A stretch of 5,226 bases of DNA from Lentisphaerota bacterium (GTDB lineage Bacteria; Verrucomicrobiota; Lentisphaeria; Oligosphaerales; Oligosphaeraceae). The position numbers and the translations under genes were made by a program. Every line of letters starts with the position of its first letter. Positions within the stretch are counted from its first letter, which is position 1. The stretch spans positions 1 through 5,226 of the forward strand of contig JAAZIY010000144.1 in the NCBI GenBank assembly GCA_012800625.1, read 5' to 3'. This document shows positions 5,189 through 5,226 of this stretch, piece after piece. The notes under the pieces are model-generated. The model was not told the origin of the DNA. It made no database searches and worked only from the letters and a program-made list of their open reading frames with translations.

Positions 5189-5209
5189 TCTGCGATTAAG
5201 TCCATTTGG

Positions 5210-5224
5210 TGCCCCAAAGGGGCA
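5210..5224. repeat. Small hairpin at the window edge
   Basis: TGCCCC and GGGGCA form a perfect six-base-pair stem with loop AAA. It could be another REP-like unit or part of a terminator of a gene beyond the window. Confidence 0.55.
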
Positions 5225-5226
5225 AC

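Larger units (their letters stand above)
5018..5226. other. AT-rich non-coding stretch at the window edge
   Basis: I found no convincing gene here. The composition is clearly more AT-rich than the genes. It contains the inverted repeat at 5141-5181 and a small hairpin at the edge. A plus-strand frame stays open from 5052 to the window end but has no ATG, GTG or TTG start. It may be the upstream or downstream flank of a gene lying outside the window. Confidence 0.5.

Overview
The window carries six protein genes, all on the minus strand, followed at high coordinates by about 400 bases without a convincing gene. The best taxonomic clue is the 141-residue gene at 2386-2811. It looks like the Minf_1886 family, which is known mainly from Planctomycetes, Verrucomicrobia and relatives. 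I therefore infer a PVC-group bacterium, possibly Lentisphaerota or a neighbour; the phylum is not proven from this window.

In the direction of transcription (high to low coordinates) the genes are: an FMN nitroreductase-family oxidoreductase (4244-4819), an EamA/DMT membrane transporter (3332-4240), a HIT-family hydrolase or transferase (2812-3240), the Minf_1886-like protein (2386-2811), an unrecognised 394-residue protein (1157-2341), and MutM/Fpg, the 8-oxoguanine DNA glycosylase (239-1066). Nitroreductase and transporter are 3 bases apart, with the transporter's ribosome binding site inside the end of the nitroreductase gene. The HIT stop codon touches the Minf_1886 start codon. These two pairs look translationally coupled. 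The other gaps are 44 to 91 bases, so a single transcript is possible. I saw no convincing promoter or strong terminator between the genes. The six genes do not form an obvious pathway; oxidative damage repair (MutM) and flavin redox chemistry (nitroreductase) are loosely related themes only.

The most distinctive content is between the genes. Two short interspersed repeat motifs recur. One is a run of 10-base units of the type CTTAGTGT/CTTCGTGT (141-180, 1111-1140 inverted, 3274-3292). The other is a 17-base core, CTTTTTGGAYGSGGTCT, in three near-identical copies (214-230, 3314-3330, and 4901-4917 on the minus strand), with a related half-copy at 2371-2390. The pieces sit at or over gene 3' ends, and two of them appear to contain the stop codon of the neighbouring gene. 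mutM is flanked by inverted copies of the 10-base repeat.

The stretch 4820-5226 holds the nitroreductase leader, one copy of the 17-base core that can fold as a hairpin, three REP-like perfect hairpins in a row (4931-5017), then AT-rich sequence with a long imperfect hairpin followed by a T tract (5141-5188) and another small hairpin at the window edge. I found no RNA gene, CRISPR array, complete insertion sequence or defence system. I see no clear new multi-gene system; the repeat family and the uncharacterised 394-residue protein are the items most worth following.
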